A stretch of DNA of 7,060 nt from Chitinophagaceae bacterium (GTDB taxonomy: Bacteria > Bacteroidota > Bacteroidia > Chitinophagales > Chitinophagaceae), in the NCBI GenBank assembly GCA_019454915.1, contig JACFNM010000218.1, forward strand, positions 1-7,060. Reading direction: 5' to 3'. The notes beneath the pieces are model-generated. The model worked only from the letters and a program-made list of their open reading frames with translations. It had not been told where the DNA came from and did no database searches. This document shows positions 6,248-7,060 of this stretch, piece after piece; within the stretch, counting starts at the first letter, position 1; each line of letters starts with the position of its first letter. The position numbers were made by a program, and so were the translations under genes.

Positions 6248-7060
6248 TTATGCAGGAACATTCTCTGTTTTTTCTTCCGCCCCGGTTTGTTTATTACTCC
6301 AGTAAGACGCCAGTATAGATGAAGTGAATCCCATGATAGGGCCACATACTGCCGACGCCAATCCTACGGTTGAAATCTTTCCCATCACTTTAGCAATCCC
6401 TGACACCAGCCCTGCATTTTGCATACCCGTGGCTATGGCAATCGTCCGGCAATCCGGTTCAGTTAATCTGAATAAGCGACTCGTCCAATAACCAAAAAAA
6501 TACCCGAGTACATTTTGTGCAAGCACAACGAGCAATAATAACATTCCGATATTCAACAAACTTTCTCTTCCTGCAGCAATAATAATGGCCACGATCAGCG
6601 CCACGCCCCCCATAGATAACAAAGGCATTGACGCATCCAGCCATTTTGCTTTCCCGTGTAAAAAGCGATTAAATAATAAACCCGCGCCCACAGGGATCAA
6701 TACAATTTGCACCATCCCCCACATCATACTCAATACATTGATTTCAATGAAGCCTCCGGCAAGTATTTTCATTAAAAACGGCAGCACAAAGGGCGCCAAT
6801 AAAGTGGTAACGGAAGTAACCGTGATGGCAAGCGCCACATTGGCTTTGGCAAGATAAGAAAACAAACTTGCCGTAACAGAAGTAGGCGCACAACCCAATA
6901 AGATAACACCTACTGCAATTTCCGGATCAAAATGGCTGAATTTAACCAACCCATATCCCAGAAGAGGCATAATGGTAAACTGTGCAACTACGCCTACTAT
7001 CACAGGTTTTGGTCTTTTTGCCAGTTCAACAAAGTCCTTCACACCCATCGAGGTACCCAT
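6248..7060 (-). CDS. BASS-family (bile acid:sodium symporter-type) transporter, N-terminus cut by window edge
   Basis: The frame is open to the right edge. The ATG at 7058-7060 reads M-G-T-S-M-G-V-K-D-F, which in this family is an internal motif after the first membrane helices, so it is almost certainly not the true start and about one to two helices are missing. Some 270 residues remain out of a usual 300-330. Family features are G-T-S-x-x-x-x-DF at 2-10, VILLGCAPTSVTASLFSYLAKANVALA at about 52-78 with the following TSVTTLLAPFVLPFL (normally GCxPGG in the crossing helix), and the GMQNAGL motif at 212-218 in the second crossing helix. About eight hydrophobic helices are visible, and the C-terminal tail is polar. 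BASS proteins import organic anions, often with Na+. It heads the same-strand run into the M81 and M19 genes, so it may import their substrate. The family is clear; the cargo is not. Confidence 0.88.
   Translation of the reverse strand: MGTSMGVKDFVELAKRPKPVIVGVVAQFTIMPLLGYGLVKFSHFDPEIAVGVILLGCAPTSVTASLFSYLAKANVALAITVTSVTTLLAPFVLPFLMKILAGGFIEINVLSMMWGMVQIVLIPVGAGLLFNRFLHGKAKWLDASMPLLSMGGVALIVAIIIAAGRESLLNIGMLLLLVVLAQNVLGYFFGYWTSRLFRLTEPDCRTIAIATGMQNAGLVSGIAKVMGKISTVGLASAVCGPIMGFTSSILASYWSNKQTGAEEKTENVPA

Noticed and set aside
6459..6644. Minus-strand 61-codon frame inside the BASS gene
   Set aside because: It is an out-of-frame shadow of conserved membrane helices.

Overview
The window looks like chromosomal DNA from a member of the Bacteroidota, probably near the Chitinophaga/sphingobacterial groups. 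The signs are an AT-leaning but moderate base composition, genes with little or no Shine-Dalgarno sequence, a -7 box of the TAnnTTTG type ahead of one gene, a fasciclin-domain lipoprotein, and a cation:proton antiporter with an extra membrane block. This placement is inferred from style; no rRNA or other marker gene is present.

Layout from left to right. (1) Positions 1-227, minus strand: the first 75 codons of a secreted YceI-family protein, cut by the window edge. (2) Positions 307-2557, minus strand: a CPA2-type cation:proton antiporter that appears split by a frameshift. A 614-residue membrane part (713-2557) overlaps by 14 bases a 139-residue soluble part (307-726) carrying RCK_C (TrkA-C) regulatory domains. 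The break falls inside the first of two RCK_C repeats and looks like a deletion of about 20 bases. (3) Positions 2558-2819: a divergent regulatory gap with a -7 promoter box for the antiporter and a Fur-box-like palindrome. (4) Positions 2820-3392, plus strand: a fasciclin (FAS1) domain lipoprotein, the only plus-strand gene. (5) Positions 3419-3452: a hairpin with T-runs on both sides, serving two convergent genes. (6) Positions 3471-7060, minus strand: an apparent operon that runs, in transcription order, from a BASS-family transporter (cut by the right edge) to an M81/MlrC-type metallopeptidase and an M19 membrane-dipeptidase-type enzyme. The last two overlap by ATGA.

The operon reads as an uptake-and-hydrolysis cassette. 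BASS carriers import organic anions. The best-known M81 enzyme, MlrC, and the M19 dipeptidases both act on amide bonds in peptides that can contain D-residues, so degradation of a D-amino-acid-containing or otherwise modified peptide is a reasonable hypothesis. The substrate cannot be read from sequence. The most notable points are the broken antiporter, the Fur-like operator beside the FAS1 lipoprotein, a changed metal-ligand motif (HxH in place of HxD) in the M19 enzyme, and the BASS-M81-M19 grouping. I see no mobile element, CRISPR array, tRNA or rRNA.
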